Origin: an uncultured Hyphomicrobiales bacterium | Lineage (GTDB): Bacteria > Pseudomonadota > Alphaproteobacteria > Rhizobiales > Rhizobiaceae | Reading direction: 5' to 3' | Assembly (NCBI GenBank): GCA_943914405.1 | Contig: CALUBX010000303.1 | Location: forward strand, 1-5,378 | DNA length: 5,378 nucleotides | In this document: in pieces, positions 1-5,378 of the stretch | Layout: each line of letters starts with the position of its first letter | How positions within the stretch are numbered: position 1 is the stretch's first letter | Program-made: the position numbers and the translations under genes | Notes under the pieces: model-generated | Seen by the model: only the letters and a program-made list of their open reading frames with translations | Database searches by the model: none | Told to the model about the DNA's origin: nothing

Positions 1-525
1 GAGACAGACGCGGGAGAGATCAGCCGGATGCTGACGGTCGGGGCGCAATACGCCTATTGGCGCGACTATGCCGCAGGGCACCGCGCCAGACTGTTCTGGA
101 AGTGGCATGTGGTGATGCCGGCGCTGACCGCCGTCTATGGGTATTTTCCGGGAAAGCGCCTCGGCTGGCTGGAAGATCTGCCGGCCGGCGTCGCTTTGGA
201 ATGGAGCTTTCGCAGCTCGCGGATGGAGAAGACGCATCCGCCTCGAGAGCGAGACGACGTGCTGCAGCGTTTTGCCAGTGTCACGGCGCCCATTCTGGCG
301 GTGATCGTGTCGGACGACGATATCGGCACGCCGGCAGCCGTTCGGCGAAGCCTTGCCTATTACCAAAATGCGGAGCGAACCGAGGTGCTGCTCCAGCCGT
401 CGCGTTACGGATTGACGGCTATCGGCCATTTCAGCCTCTTCCACAGCCGGCACCGCGAAGGCTTCTGGGCCGATACACTGCGCTGGCTGAGGGATGGGAT
501 CAATCCCTGGACGCCCTCACCCTAG
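1..525 (+). CDS. Alpha/beta-hydrolase, COG4757-like (5' end missing)
   Basis: This is the C-terminal 174 residues of a serine-hydrolase-fold protein. The frame is open from base 1, so the start, nucleophile elbow (GxSxG) and oxyanion region lie upstream of the window. The visible part has an aromatic-rich cap segment (YWRDYAAGHRARLFWKWHVV, 52-111) followed by YGYFPGKRLGWLEDLPAGV, a pattern I recognise from the COG4757 'predicted alpha/beta hydrolase' family of proteobacteria. A strand ending in SDDD (310-321) is the probable acid position, and the histidine codon in IGHFSLF (427-429) is the probable catalytic His. There is no signal or membrane segment in the visible part, so a cytosolic enzyme is likely; the substrate is unknown. 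The stop codon TAG at 523-525 lies inside the last codons of the convergent phosphoesterase gene. Family assignment is fairly sure; function is not. Confidence 0.85.
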   Translation, partial: ETDAGEISRMLTVGAQYAYWRDYAAGHRARLFWKWHVVMPALTAVYGYFPGKRLGWLEDLPAGVALEWSFRSSRMEKTHPPRERDDVLQRFASVTAPILAVIVSDDDIGTPAAVRRSLAYYQNAERTEVLLQPSRYGLTAIGHFSLFHSRHREGFWADTLRWLRDGINPWTPSP

Positions 526-1260
526 CAGGCTGCCATAGCGCACAGAATAGATCCGGTCGCGCCCGAGCAGGTGCGCGACCAGAGCCTGATGGTCGAAGAG
601 ACCGTGGAAGGCCCGGTGGCCAAGATCGAGCCCGCCGGCCAGCACGCCGAAGGCCGGCATGATAAGCCGGTCGCCATCGCAGGCGAAACAGGCGCGTCGG
701 ACGGATTTTTCGCGGCGGCGCACCGTTGCCGACGGGTGCAGGTGACCGGCGATCTCGCCCTTGGGCCTTCCTTCAGCGGAACCAAGGCCCGGCTCATGGC
801 GGAAGACGAGCCCGCCATAGACCAGTTCGTCCGTGGAGATGCCCGGCAGATCGGTGGCGCCATCCGGATCATGATTGCCGTTGATCCAGATCCAGTCGCG
901 CCCACGCGCAATGTCCGCGATCAAGGCACGAAGATCGGCCGAAAGGAGCTTTGAGCCTTTGCGGTCGTGGAAATTATCGCCGAGCGAGACAACGACCTTC
1001 GGATCATAGCGAGCGATCACGGCCTGGAGAATCTTGAGCGTCGCCACGGTATCATAAGGCGGCAGCATCATGCCACGGCGGGCAAAAGCCGCACCCTTTT
1101 CCAGGTGAAGGTCGGAGACGACGAGCATACCCGTCTCGGGCAGGTAGAGGCCGCCCAGCGGATCACAGACCGCCACGGTGCCGTGCACGAGGATTTCTTC
1201 CGCGCCGGCGGCAGTGTCTGGAGCGGAAATGGATCGGGCGGCAAGCCCCAGGCGATGCAT
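517..1260 (-). CDS. pdeM: Ligase-associated DNA damage response endonuclease PdeM (metallophosphoesterase, MPE)
   Basis: A 247-residue calcineurin-like metallophosphoesterase. The metal-binding motifs appear in order: SDLH (D50, H52), GDNFHD (D95, H98), GNHD (N129, H130), the histidine of FRHE (H155) and GHLH (H173, H175), so the two-metal site looks complete. Known family: the Pseudomonas putida homologue MPE is a Mn-dependent phosphodiesterase and single-strand DNA endonuclease encoded with an Lhr-Core helicase, an ATP-dependent ligase and an exonuclease. The C-terminal GVLAGGLDLGH and IYSVRYGSLLG are typical of this subgroup. I chose ATG 1260-1258 because it gives the usual family length and falls just before the conserved domain. 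The frame is open back to a GTG at 1443, but those 61 extra codons are mostly a palindromic repeat. The Shine-Dalgarno is poor: GGAAAG (1280-1275) is 14 nt away, or 11 nt from an adjacent GTG at 1263. It is probably co-transcribed with the helicase upstream. Confidence 0.92.
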   Translation of the reverse strand: MHRLGLAARSISAPDTAAGAEEILVHGTVAVCDPLGGLYLPETGMLVVSDLHLEKGAAFARRGMMLPPYDTVATLKILQAVIARYDPKVVVSLGDNFHDRKGSKLLSADLRALIADIARGRDWIWINGNHDPDGATDLPGISTDELVYGGLVFRHEPGLGSAEGRPKGEIAGHLHPSATVRRREKSVRRACFACDGDRLIMPAFGVLAGGLDLGHRAFHGLFDHQALVAHLLGRDRIYSVRYGSLLG

Positions 1261-1290
1261 CACGTTTGTCTTGTCTTTCCAGCTTTCGAT

Positions 1291-1408
1291 TCCGTCATCC
1301 CGGCCTTGAGCCGGGATCCAGCAGCGCTGCGTCTGCAGCGCTTTAGACTCTTCCCACGCGACGGACGTCGCGTGGCTCGATTCCTGTGACAAGCACAGGA
1401 ATGACGGA
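1291..1408. repeat. Palindromic intergenic repeat of four hairpins (RIME-like, alphaproteobacterial)
   Basis: A 118-bp element bounded by an 8-bp inverted repeat, TCCGTCAT (1291-1298) and ATGACGGA (1401-1408). Inside are four consecutive perfect hairpins: ATCCCGGC 1297-1304 with GCCGGGAT 1310-1317; AGCGCTGC 1323-1330 with GCAGCGCT 1335-1342; CCACGCGAC 1354-1362 with GTCGCGTGG 1367-1375; TTCCTGTG 1381-1388 with CACAGGAA 1394-1401. The first and last hairpins resemble dispersed intergenic mosaic elements (RIME and similar) of Rhizobiales; that match is from memory, and only one copy is in this window. It sits between the helicase stop and the pdeM start, so the operon transcript would carry all four stem-loops. 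None is followed by a T-run on either strand, so it does not look like an intrinsic terminator. Possible roles are mRNA processing or stability, or simply a non-autonomous mobile element. Confidence 0.8.
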
Positions 1409-1411
1409 GGA

Positions 1412-1437
1412 CAGGTTTTCGCTGCGGCAGCAACCTG
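1412..1437 (-). other. Imperfect stem-loop just after the helicase stop codon
   Basis: On the operon strand CAGGTTGCTG (1437-1428) can pair with CAGC plus AACCTG (1424-1421 and 1417-1412), giving ten base pairs with a 3-nt bulge (GAA) and a 3-nt loop. It begins 6 nt after the helicase stop. The bases after it are not a U-run, so intrinsic termination is unlikely. It lies outside the inverted ends of the adjacent repeat and may be the original intergenic structure or part of a longer mosaic. Confidence 0.4.
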
Positions 1438-1442
1438 GGTCA

Positions 1443-4013
1443 CTACGCCATAGCCTCCGCGATCAGTTCCTCGGCCGCCTCTTCCAGCACCGCGTCGTTG
1501 GCCTCGCCGGGGACGGTCTCCTTGCCGATCTCCAGCATGATGGGAACGGCAAGAGGCGAAACCCGGTCGAGATCGCGGTGGGTGATGTGGCCTTTGATTC
1601 GCGCCAGCATATCGCCTAAGCGGCCAATATCCAAAAGCCCCGTTGCCGCATCCCGCCGCGTCGCCTCCAGGAGCACGTGATCCGGCTCATGGGTGCGCAG
1701 CACGTCGTAGATCAAGTCGGTCGAGACCGTCACCTGGCGGCCAGTCTTCTCCTTGCCCGGATGACGGCGCTCGATCAAGCCGGAGATGATGGCGCAATTG
1801 CGGAAGGTGCGCTTGAGGAGGTAGCTTTCGGCGAGCCAAGCTTCCAGATCATCGCCCAGCATGTCCTCGTCGAACAGGTCGGACAGGCTCATCCTGCCAT
1901 CGGCGATCATGCCGCCCATATCGTTCATGCCATAGACGGCGAGCGAATAATCCGTCGCAACGAAGCCGAGCGGTCTCGCGCCGGCCCGTTCCAGCCGGCG
2001 GGTGAGCAGCATGCCGAGCGTCTGGTGCGCCAGCCTTCCCTCGAAACAGTAGGCAATCATGAAGAAGCGTTTTCCGCGCGGAAAGGTCTCGATCAGAAGC
2101 TCGTCCCGCTTGGGGATCATGGAGCGCTCAAGCTGGATCGCCAGCCAATCATGGACCTGATCCGGCAGTACGTCCCAACGGTCCGGATCGGCCAGCATGG
2201 AACGCACCTGATCGGCAAGATAGGTCGTTAGCGGGAATTTTGCGCCGGCATAGGCCGGGATCATCGGATCGGTGGAATAGGTAGTGGAAACCAGGCACTC
2301 ATTCTCCCGGATGGTCTCGAACCGCAGCACCTTTCCGGCGAAGAGAAACGTGTCGCCGGGGCGCAACTGTTCGAGGAACTGCTCCTCCACCTTTCCCAGT
2401 GACATGCCGCCGCGCCCGAGCGTGCCCTTGGCGTTGCGTTTGACCAGGCGAACGTTAAGCTCCGTCGCCTCGACGATCGTGCCTATGTTCAAACGGTATT
2501 GTTGCGCGACATGCTGGTTGGAGACACGCCACTTGCCGTCCGCCGTCTTGCGGATCTTGGCGTAGCGCTCATAGGCGCGCAGCGCGTAGCCGCCGGTCGC
2601 GACGAAATCGACGATGCGCTCGAACATCTCCCAGGAGAGGTCCGCATAGGGGGAGGCAGAGATGATCTCGTCGTAGAGCTCCAAGGGATCGAAGGGCTCG
2701 GCGCAGGCCATGCCGAGCACATGCTGGGCGAGCACATCCAGCGCTCCTTCGCCCACCGGCGGCGTATCCTGGGCGCCGAGATAATTGGCGTCGAGCGCCG
2801 CCTGGCATTCCATCACCTCGAACCTGTTGCCGGGCACAAGGATCGCCTTGGAGGGTTCGTCCATGCGGTGATTGGCGCGGCCGATGCGCTGGGCAAGGCG
2901 TGAGGCGCCCTTCGGCGCGCCGATATGGATGACGAGATCAATGTCGCCCCAGTCTATGCCCATATCGAGCGTGGAGGTGGCGACGACGGCGCGAAGGCGA
3001 TTGTCGGCCATAGCCGCCTCCACCTTACGGCGCTGGCCGACATCCAGCGAGCCATGATGGAGCGCGATGGGCAGGTTGTCGTCATTGGCGTTCCACAAAG
3101 CCTGGAACAGGAATTCGGCCTGAAAACGCGTGTTGACGAAGATCAGCGTGGTGCCGTGCTCCTTGATCTCGCGGTAGACGTCAGCGATCGCATAAGCCGA
3201 GACATGGCCGCCCCAGGGGATTCGGCTATCCGTTCTGAGAATGCTGATGTCGGGCGCGGCACCGCCCGTAACATGCACGAGACCGGCAGGCGGTGCCGGA
3301 TCCTCCCCTTGCGGAACCAGCCAGCGCTGCAGCTCCATAGGGTCTGCGACCGTCGCAGACAGACCGATTGTCTGCATGTGCGGCGCGTGGCGGCGAATGC
3401 GCGCCAGGCCGAGCGACAGGAGATGGCCTCGCTTGGAAGTGACGAGCGAGTGCAGCTCGTCGAGCACGACATATTTCAGGTCCTTGAAGAAGCGCTCCGC
3501 TTCCTTGTTGGCGAGCAGCAGCGCCACCTGTTCGGGTGTCGTCAGCAGGATGTCCGGCGGGTTGAGCTTCTGTCGCTGCCGTTTCGATTGCGAGGTATCG
3601 CCCGTGCGGTTCTCGACCGTGACAGCCAGGCCCATTTCGGTGACGGGCTTCATCAGGTTGCGCTCGATATCGACCGTCAGCGCCTTCAGGGGCGAGATGT
3701 AAAGCGTGTGGATACCCTGGAACGCGGAGCCCGGGGGGATCTTGCCGCGATGGACGAGGTCCGTCAGCGAAGGCAGGAAGCCGGCCAGCGTCTTGCCGGC
3801 GCCCGTCGGAGCGATCAGCAGCGTGTTTTCGCCGGCCTGGGCCCGCGCCAGAAGCTCCAGCTGGTGGGCACGCGGAGACCAGCCCTTCTCGGCGAACCAT
3901 TTCAGGAACGGCCGGGGCAGGATGGCGGCGTCGCGGCCGGAGGATTTGGGTTCAACGAGATCCACGCAGCCAATGTAGGGAGCGCGGCGCCTATGAGAAG
4001 GCGCAGCCACCAT
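1443..4013 (-). CDS. Ligase-associated DNA damage response DEXH-box helicase (Lhr-Core type)
   Basis: An 856-residue superfamily 2 helicase, the usual size for Lhr-Core proteins. Motifs in order: Walker A APTGAGKT (68-75), Ia SPLKAL (107-112), Ib TTPEQ (158-162), II DELH (185-188), III SAT (219-221), IV region TTLIFVNTR (288-296), V TSTLDMGIDWGD (346-357) and VI QRIGRANHR (375-383). This gives two RecA-like domains (about 35-235 and 255-410), then the Lhr winged helix (about 415-500) and the beta-barrel plus C-terminal DEAD_assoc-like region (about 500-830). Known family: Lhr-Core is an ATP-dependent 3'-5' translocase that unwinds RNA:DNA and DNA duplexes, and the ligase-associated subgroup is encoded with an MPE nuclease, ligase and exonuclease. 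ATG 4013 is supported by GAGG (4024-4021 region) shortly upstream; an in-frame GTG at 3965 is an alternative lacking a good ribosome site. The gene is intact and first in its operon, divergent from an exported hydrolase. pdeM follows after 182 bp. Confidence 0.95.
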   Translation of the reverse strand: MVAAPSHRRRAPYIGCVDLVEPKSSGRDAAILPRPFLKWFAEKGWSPRAHQLELLARAQAGENTLLIAPTGAGKTLAGFLPSLTDLVHRGKIPPGSAFQGIHTLYISPLKALTVDIERNLMKPVTEMGLAVTVENRTGDTSQSKRQRQKLNPPDILLTTPEQVALLLANKEAERFFKDLKYVVLDELHSLVTSKRGHLLSLGLARIRRHAPHMQTIGLSATVADPMELQRWLVPQGEDPAPPAGLVHVTGGAAPDISILRTDSRIPWGGHVSAYAIADVYREIKEHGTTLIFVNTRFQAEFLFQALWNANDDNLPIALHHGSLDVGQRRKVEAAMADNRLRAVVATSTLDMGIDWGDIDLVIHIGAPKGASRLAQRIGRANHRMDEPSKAILVPGNRFEVMECQAALDANYLGAQDTPPVGEGALDVLAQHVLGMACAEPFDPLELYDEIISASPYADLSWEMFERIVDFVATGGYALRAYERYAKIRKTADGKWRVSNQHVAQQYRLNIGTIVEATELNVRLVKRNAKGTLGRGGMSLGKVEEQFLEQLRPGDTFLFAGKVLRFETIRENECLVSTTYSTDPMIPAYAGAKFPLTTYLADQVRSMLADPDRWDVLPDQVHDWLAIQLERSMIPKRDELLIETFPRGKRFFMIAYCFEGRLAHQTLGMLLTRRLERAGARPLGFVATDYSLAVYGMNDMGGMIADGRMSLSDLFDEDMLGDDLEAWLAESYLLKRTFRNCAIISGLIERRHPGKEKTGRQVTVSTDLIYDVLRTHEPDHVLLEATRRDAATGLLDIGRLGDMLARIKGHITHRDLDRVSPLAVPIMLEIGKETVPGEANDAVLEEAAEELIAEAMA

Positions 4014-4088
4014 GGAACCTCATCAGCCCTGAAAATCGCCGCATTTGCCGCTGCTCCTGGCAGGCTTACCATCTGGCGGACCTTATCC
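4014..4088. promoter_or_regulatory. Divergent intergenic region between helicase and exported hydrolase
   Basis: This 75-bp gap must hold, or lie beside, the start signals for two divergent genes. On the - strand GATGAGGTTCC precedes the helicase ATG, with GAGG about 4 nt from the start. On the + strand TGGCGGA (4074-4080) lies 8 nt before the hydrolase ATG and is a moderate ribosome site. I see no convincing -35/-10 pair on either strand, so the promoters may sit partly inside the opposing genes. Confidence 0.45.
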
Positions 4089-5006
4089 ATGCCGACACGC
4101 CGCTCCCTCCTCGCCGCTTTGAGCCTTGCCTGCCTCGGGCCGAAAAGCCTGCTTGCCGCGGCACCCTCGACGCTTCCACTCTGGCCTTCTACGCCGCCAG
4201 GCGGCGGAGGGCCTTCCGGGCCGGTCCAGCAGAGGGGCAGCGGCGTCTCCAACATTTCGGCTCCCACGCTGGAGGTCTTTCCCGCCGATAAGCCGAACGG
4301 AATGGCGGTACTGGTGGCCGCTGGCGGCGGCTACAGGCATATCCAGGATAGGAACGAGGCCTTGCCGGCCGCCCGCTGGCTCAACGCCCATGGCATAACG
4401 GCGTTCGTGCTGACCTACCGCCTTCCGGGCGAAGGCTGGCTGGCTGGGCCGCTTGCACCGCTCCAGGATGCACAACGGGCCATCCGTCTCATCCGCAGCG
4501 GCGCCTCTCGCTTCGCGATCGAGGCAGACCGGATCGGGGTGCTCGGCTTCTCCGCGGGCGGTCATCTTCTGGGGCTGGCTGCGACGCGGTCCGCCTTCCA
4601 CGCCTACGAGCGCGTGGATGCGGCCGACCAGATCTCGGCCCGCCCGGATTTCGCTGCACTGATCTATCCCATCATCACCCTGAAGCCGCCCTTCGACCGG
4701 ACATCCAGCCGCCGGCAACTCATCGGCCGCCATCCCGGGCCGCAGCTTGCGGCCGAATGGTCTGTCGAGACGCATGTGAAGGCAATGTGCCCGCCGATGT
4801 TTCTGGTGCAGGCCAAGGACGACCCCGTATCCGATCCCCACAACACGCTGATCATGCAGGCAGCCTGCCAGCAGGCAGGCGTTCCGGTTGACCTGTTTCA
4901 GCTTGAAAATGGCGGCCACGGCTTCGGCATGGGCCGCCAGGGCACCGCCTCCATGGAGTGGCCGGCGGTGTTCTCAGCCTGGCTTTCCGAAACTTTTTCC
5001 GACTGA
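4089..5006 (+). CDS. Exported alpha/beta-hydrolase (acetyl-xylan-esterase/carboxylesterase-like)
   Basis: A 305-residue secreted serine esterase. The N-terminus MPTRRSLLAALSLACLG has paired arginines (R4-R5) before a hydrophobic stretch, a Tat-like signal, with an Ala-rich cleavage region near residues 22-25. It is followed by a Pro/Gly-rich segment (WPSTPPGGGGPSGP, 32-45). The catalytic elements are visible: oxyanion segment AAGGGYRHI (77-85), nucleophile elbow GFSAGGH (Ser155), acid in KDDPV (probably Asp245) and His277 in NGGHGFG. The arrangement matches the COG0657/BD-FAE-like esterases often annotated as acetyl xylan esterase or 'xylanase'; deacylation of an ester such as a polysaccharide acetyl group in the periplasm is inference. 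ATG 4089 gives a proper signal peptide and follows TGGCGGA. The frame is open far upstream, but only as the antisense of the helicase. An alternative ATG at 3993 would bury the signal behind 32 residues. It has no evident functional link to its divergent repair neighbour. Confidence 0.88.
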   Translation: MPTRRSLLAALSLACLGPKSLLAAAPSTLPLWPSTPPGGGGPSGPVQQRGSGVSNISAPTLEVFPADKPNGMAVLVAAGGGYRHIQDRNEALPAARWLNAHGITAFVLTYRLPGEGWLAGPLAPLQDAQRAIRLIRSGASRFAIEADRIGVLGFSAGGHLLGLAATRSAFHAYERVDAADQISARPDFAALIYPIITLKPPFDRTSSRRQLIGRHPGPQLAAEWSVETHVKAMCPPMFLVQAKDDPVSDPHNTLIMQAACQQAGVPVDLFQLENGGHGFGMGRQGTASMEWPAVFSAWLSETFSD

Positions 5007-5027
5007 AACGGCCAATGTGCAGGCCGG

Positions 5028-5056
5028 TTGACATCCAATCAAATCGTGGATAATAT
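5028..5056 (+). promoter_or_regulatory. Predicted sigma70-type promoter of the Rrf2 gene
   Basis: A perfect -35 TTGACA (5028-5033) is followed by 17 bp and TAATAT (5051-5056, four of six consensus positions) as -10. GATAAT at 5049-5054 is closer to consensus but with only a 15-bp spacer. The promoter lies in an AT-rich patch that contrasts with the GC-rich surroundings and is 24 bp before the Rrf2 start codon, so the leader would be short. Confidence 0.65.
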
Positions 5057-5068
5057 TTATCTGCGATT
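5042..5068. promoter_or_regulatory. Candidate Rrf2 operator: 27-bp dyad over the -10 box
   Basis: AATCG (5042-5046) is inverted as CGATT (5064-5068), and GATAA (5049-5053) as TTATC (5057-5061). Both pairs share the centre at 5055, giving 10 of 13 matched positions. Rrf2 regulators bind palindromes of about this size as dimers, commonly at their own promoters. Here a bound protein would cover the -10 and the start of transcription, predicting autorepression. The dyad ends at the first base of the ribosome site. Confidence 0.6.
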
Positions 5069-5073
5069 AGGAG
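5068..5073 (+). promoter_or_regulatory. Strong Shine-Dalgarno of the Rrf2 gene
   Basis: TAGGAG lies 6 nt before ATG 5080 and fixes that start. It is the best ribosome site in the window. Confidence 0.8.
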
Positions 5074-5079
5074 TTAAGC

Positions 5080-5378
5080 ATGAAACTGAGCGACGGCGTT
5101 GAACAGGCCATCCACTGCGTGGGTGTACTTTCCGGGCTTCCGGAGGACAGCGTGCTGTCGGCGGCGGCCCTGGCTGAGTTTCACGGCGTGTCGGTGAGCT
5201 ACCTGCTGAAACACATGCAGGCGCTGTCGGGAGCCGGCCTCGTTTCCACCGTCCCGGGCCCCAAAGGTGGCTACCGGCTGGCGAAGAAGCCGGAGGAGAT
5301 CACGCTGCTTTCCATCGTGCTGGCCGTGGAAGGGCCGGCGCCTGCCTTTCGCTGCGCGGAAATCCGCCAGCGCGGGCC
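5080..5378 (+). CDS. Rrf2-family transcriptional regulator (3' end missing)
   Basis: The first 99 codons of an Rrf2-type winged-helix repressor; the full family length is about 130-165 residues. The N-terminus MKLSDGVEQAIHCVGVL is the first helix. The helix-turn-helix spans about residues 26-50, with recognition helix VSVSYLLKHMQAL (37-49). The wing is GPKGGYRLAKKPEEITLL (60-77), a hallmark of the family, followed by the dimer-helix start SIVLAVEG. Cys92 (FRCAEIRQRG) sits where the first Fe-S ligand of IscR, NsrR and RirA lies. However, residues 93-99 contain no Cys, and codon 100 begins CC, so it must be Pro. The usual second-Cys spacings of those three proteins are therefore excluded, and a cluster, if any, would use another arrangement. 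It is preceded by a strong ribosome site and a promoter/operator dyad, suggesting autoregulation. Its target genes are not visible. Confidence 0.92.
   Translation, partial: MKLSDGVEQAIHCVGVLSGLPEDSVLSAAALAEFHGVSVSYLLKHMQALSGAGLVSTVPGPKGGYRLAKKPEEITLLSIVLAVEGPAPAFRCAEIRQRG

Noticed and set aside
57..662. Open frame on the + strand overlapping the first hydrolase and pdeM
   Set aside because: Arg/Ala-rich out-of-frame translation of two recognised genes, with no ribosome site.
1291..1408. Repeat block as a CRISPR array or small RNA gene
   Set aside because: The hairpins differ from one another and there are no regularly spaced identical direct repeats. No promoter or terminator T-run was seen to support an independent RNA.
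4122..4136. Possible lipobox around Cys15 of the esterase (LSLAC)
   Set aside because: Position -3 is Ser instead of Leu and Cys lies within the hydrophobic core; an Ala-rich signal peptidase I site follows, so a lipoprotein is not supported.
4083..4919. Antisense open frame opposite the exported esterase
   Set aside because: The + strand frame holds a signal peptide and full catalytic triad; the antisense product has no recognisable motif.
2925..5006. Very long + strand open frame (about 690 codons) covering the antisense of the helicase N-terminal half and running into the esterase
   Set aside because: The part before 4089 is antisense to an intact helicase with every SF2 motif. Its translation is rich in Arg/Asp/Gln with no recognisable domain, as expected for a GC-rich shadow frame. 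The real gene begins at the signal peptide.
5009..5026. CGGCC/GGCCG hairpin after the esterase stop as a terminator
   Set aside because: Only a 5-bp stem with an 8-nt loop and no T-tract; it runs straight into the Rrf2 -35 box.

Overview
The window reads as chromosomal DNA of an alphaproteobacterium, most likely Rhizobiales (Rhizobium/Agrobacterium/Shinella-like). The base composition is GC-rich with strong third-position GC. An intergenic hairpin repeat has the 'GTCATCCCGG...CCGGGAT...ATTCCTGTG...CACAGGAATGA' pattern that I associate with that order. The helicase and phosphoesterase pair is also common there. Genus is inference only.

Layout, left to right. (1) Positions 1-525, + strand: the 3' part of a cytosolic alpha/beta-hydrolase of the COG4757 type, cut by the window edge. 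(2) Positions 517-1260, - strand: a calcineurin-like metallophosphoesterase, PdeM (MPE), meeting the hydrolase tail to tail with a 9-bp overlap. (3) Positions 1261-1442: a 182-bp gap filled by a run of perfect hairpins. A four-hairpin palindromic element (1291-1408) is bounded by 8-bp inverted ends, and a fifth imperfect hairpin (1412-1437) lies next to the helicase stop. (4) Positions 1443-4013, - strand: an 856-aa Lhr-Core type 'ligase-associated' DEXH-box DNA helicase with all SF2 motifs intact. (5) Positions 4014-4088: a short divergent intergenic region. (6) Positions 4089-5006, + strand: an exported (Tat-like signal) alpha/beta-hydrolase related to acetyl-xylan-esterase/carboxylesterases. 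(7) Positions 5028-5079: a promoter with a 27-bp dyad centred on its -10 box. (8) Positions 5080-5378, + strand: the first 99 codons of an Rrf2-family regulator, cut by the window edge.

The helicase and PdeM are two of the four members of a known bacterial DNA-repair gene set: Lhr-Core 3'-5' helicase, Mn-dependent MPE nuclease, ATP-dependent DNA ligase and an exonuclease. They run in the same direction and probably form one transcript, now separated by the repeat element. The ligase and exonuclease are not in this window: the flanking positions hold a convergent and a divergent hydrolase. The Rrf2 gene appears to have its own promoter and probably regulates itself; its targets cannot be seen here.

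I found no wholly new system. The most interesting local items are the hairpin-array insertion inside the repair operon, which keeps an open frame into pdeM, and the Rrf2 operator/promoter overlap. No tRNA, rRNA, CRISPR array, insertion sequence or convincing intrinsic terminator was seen.
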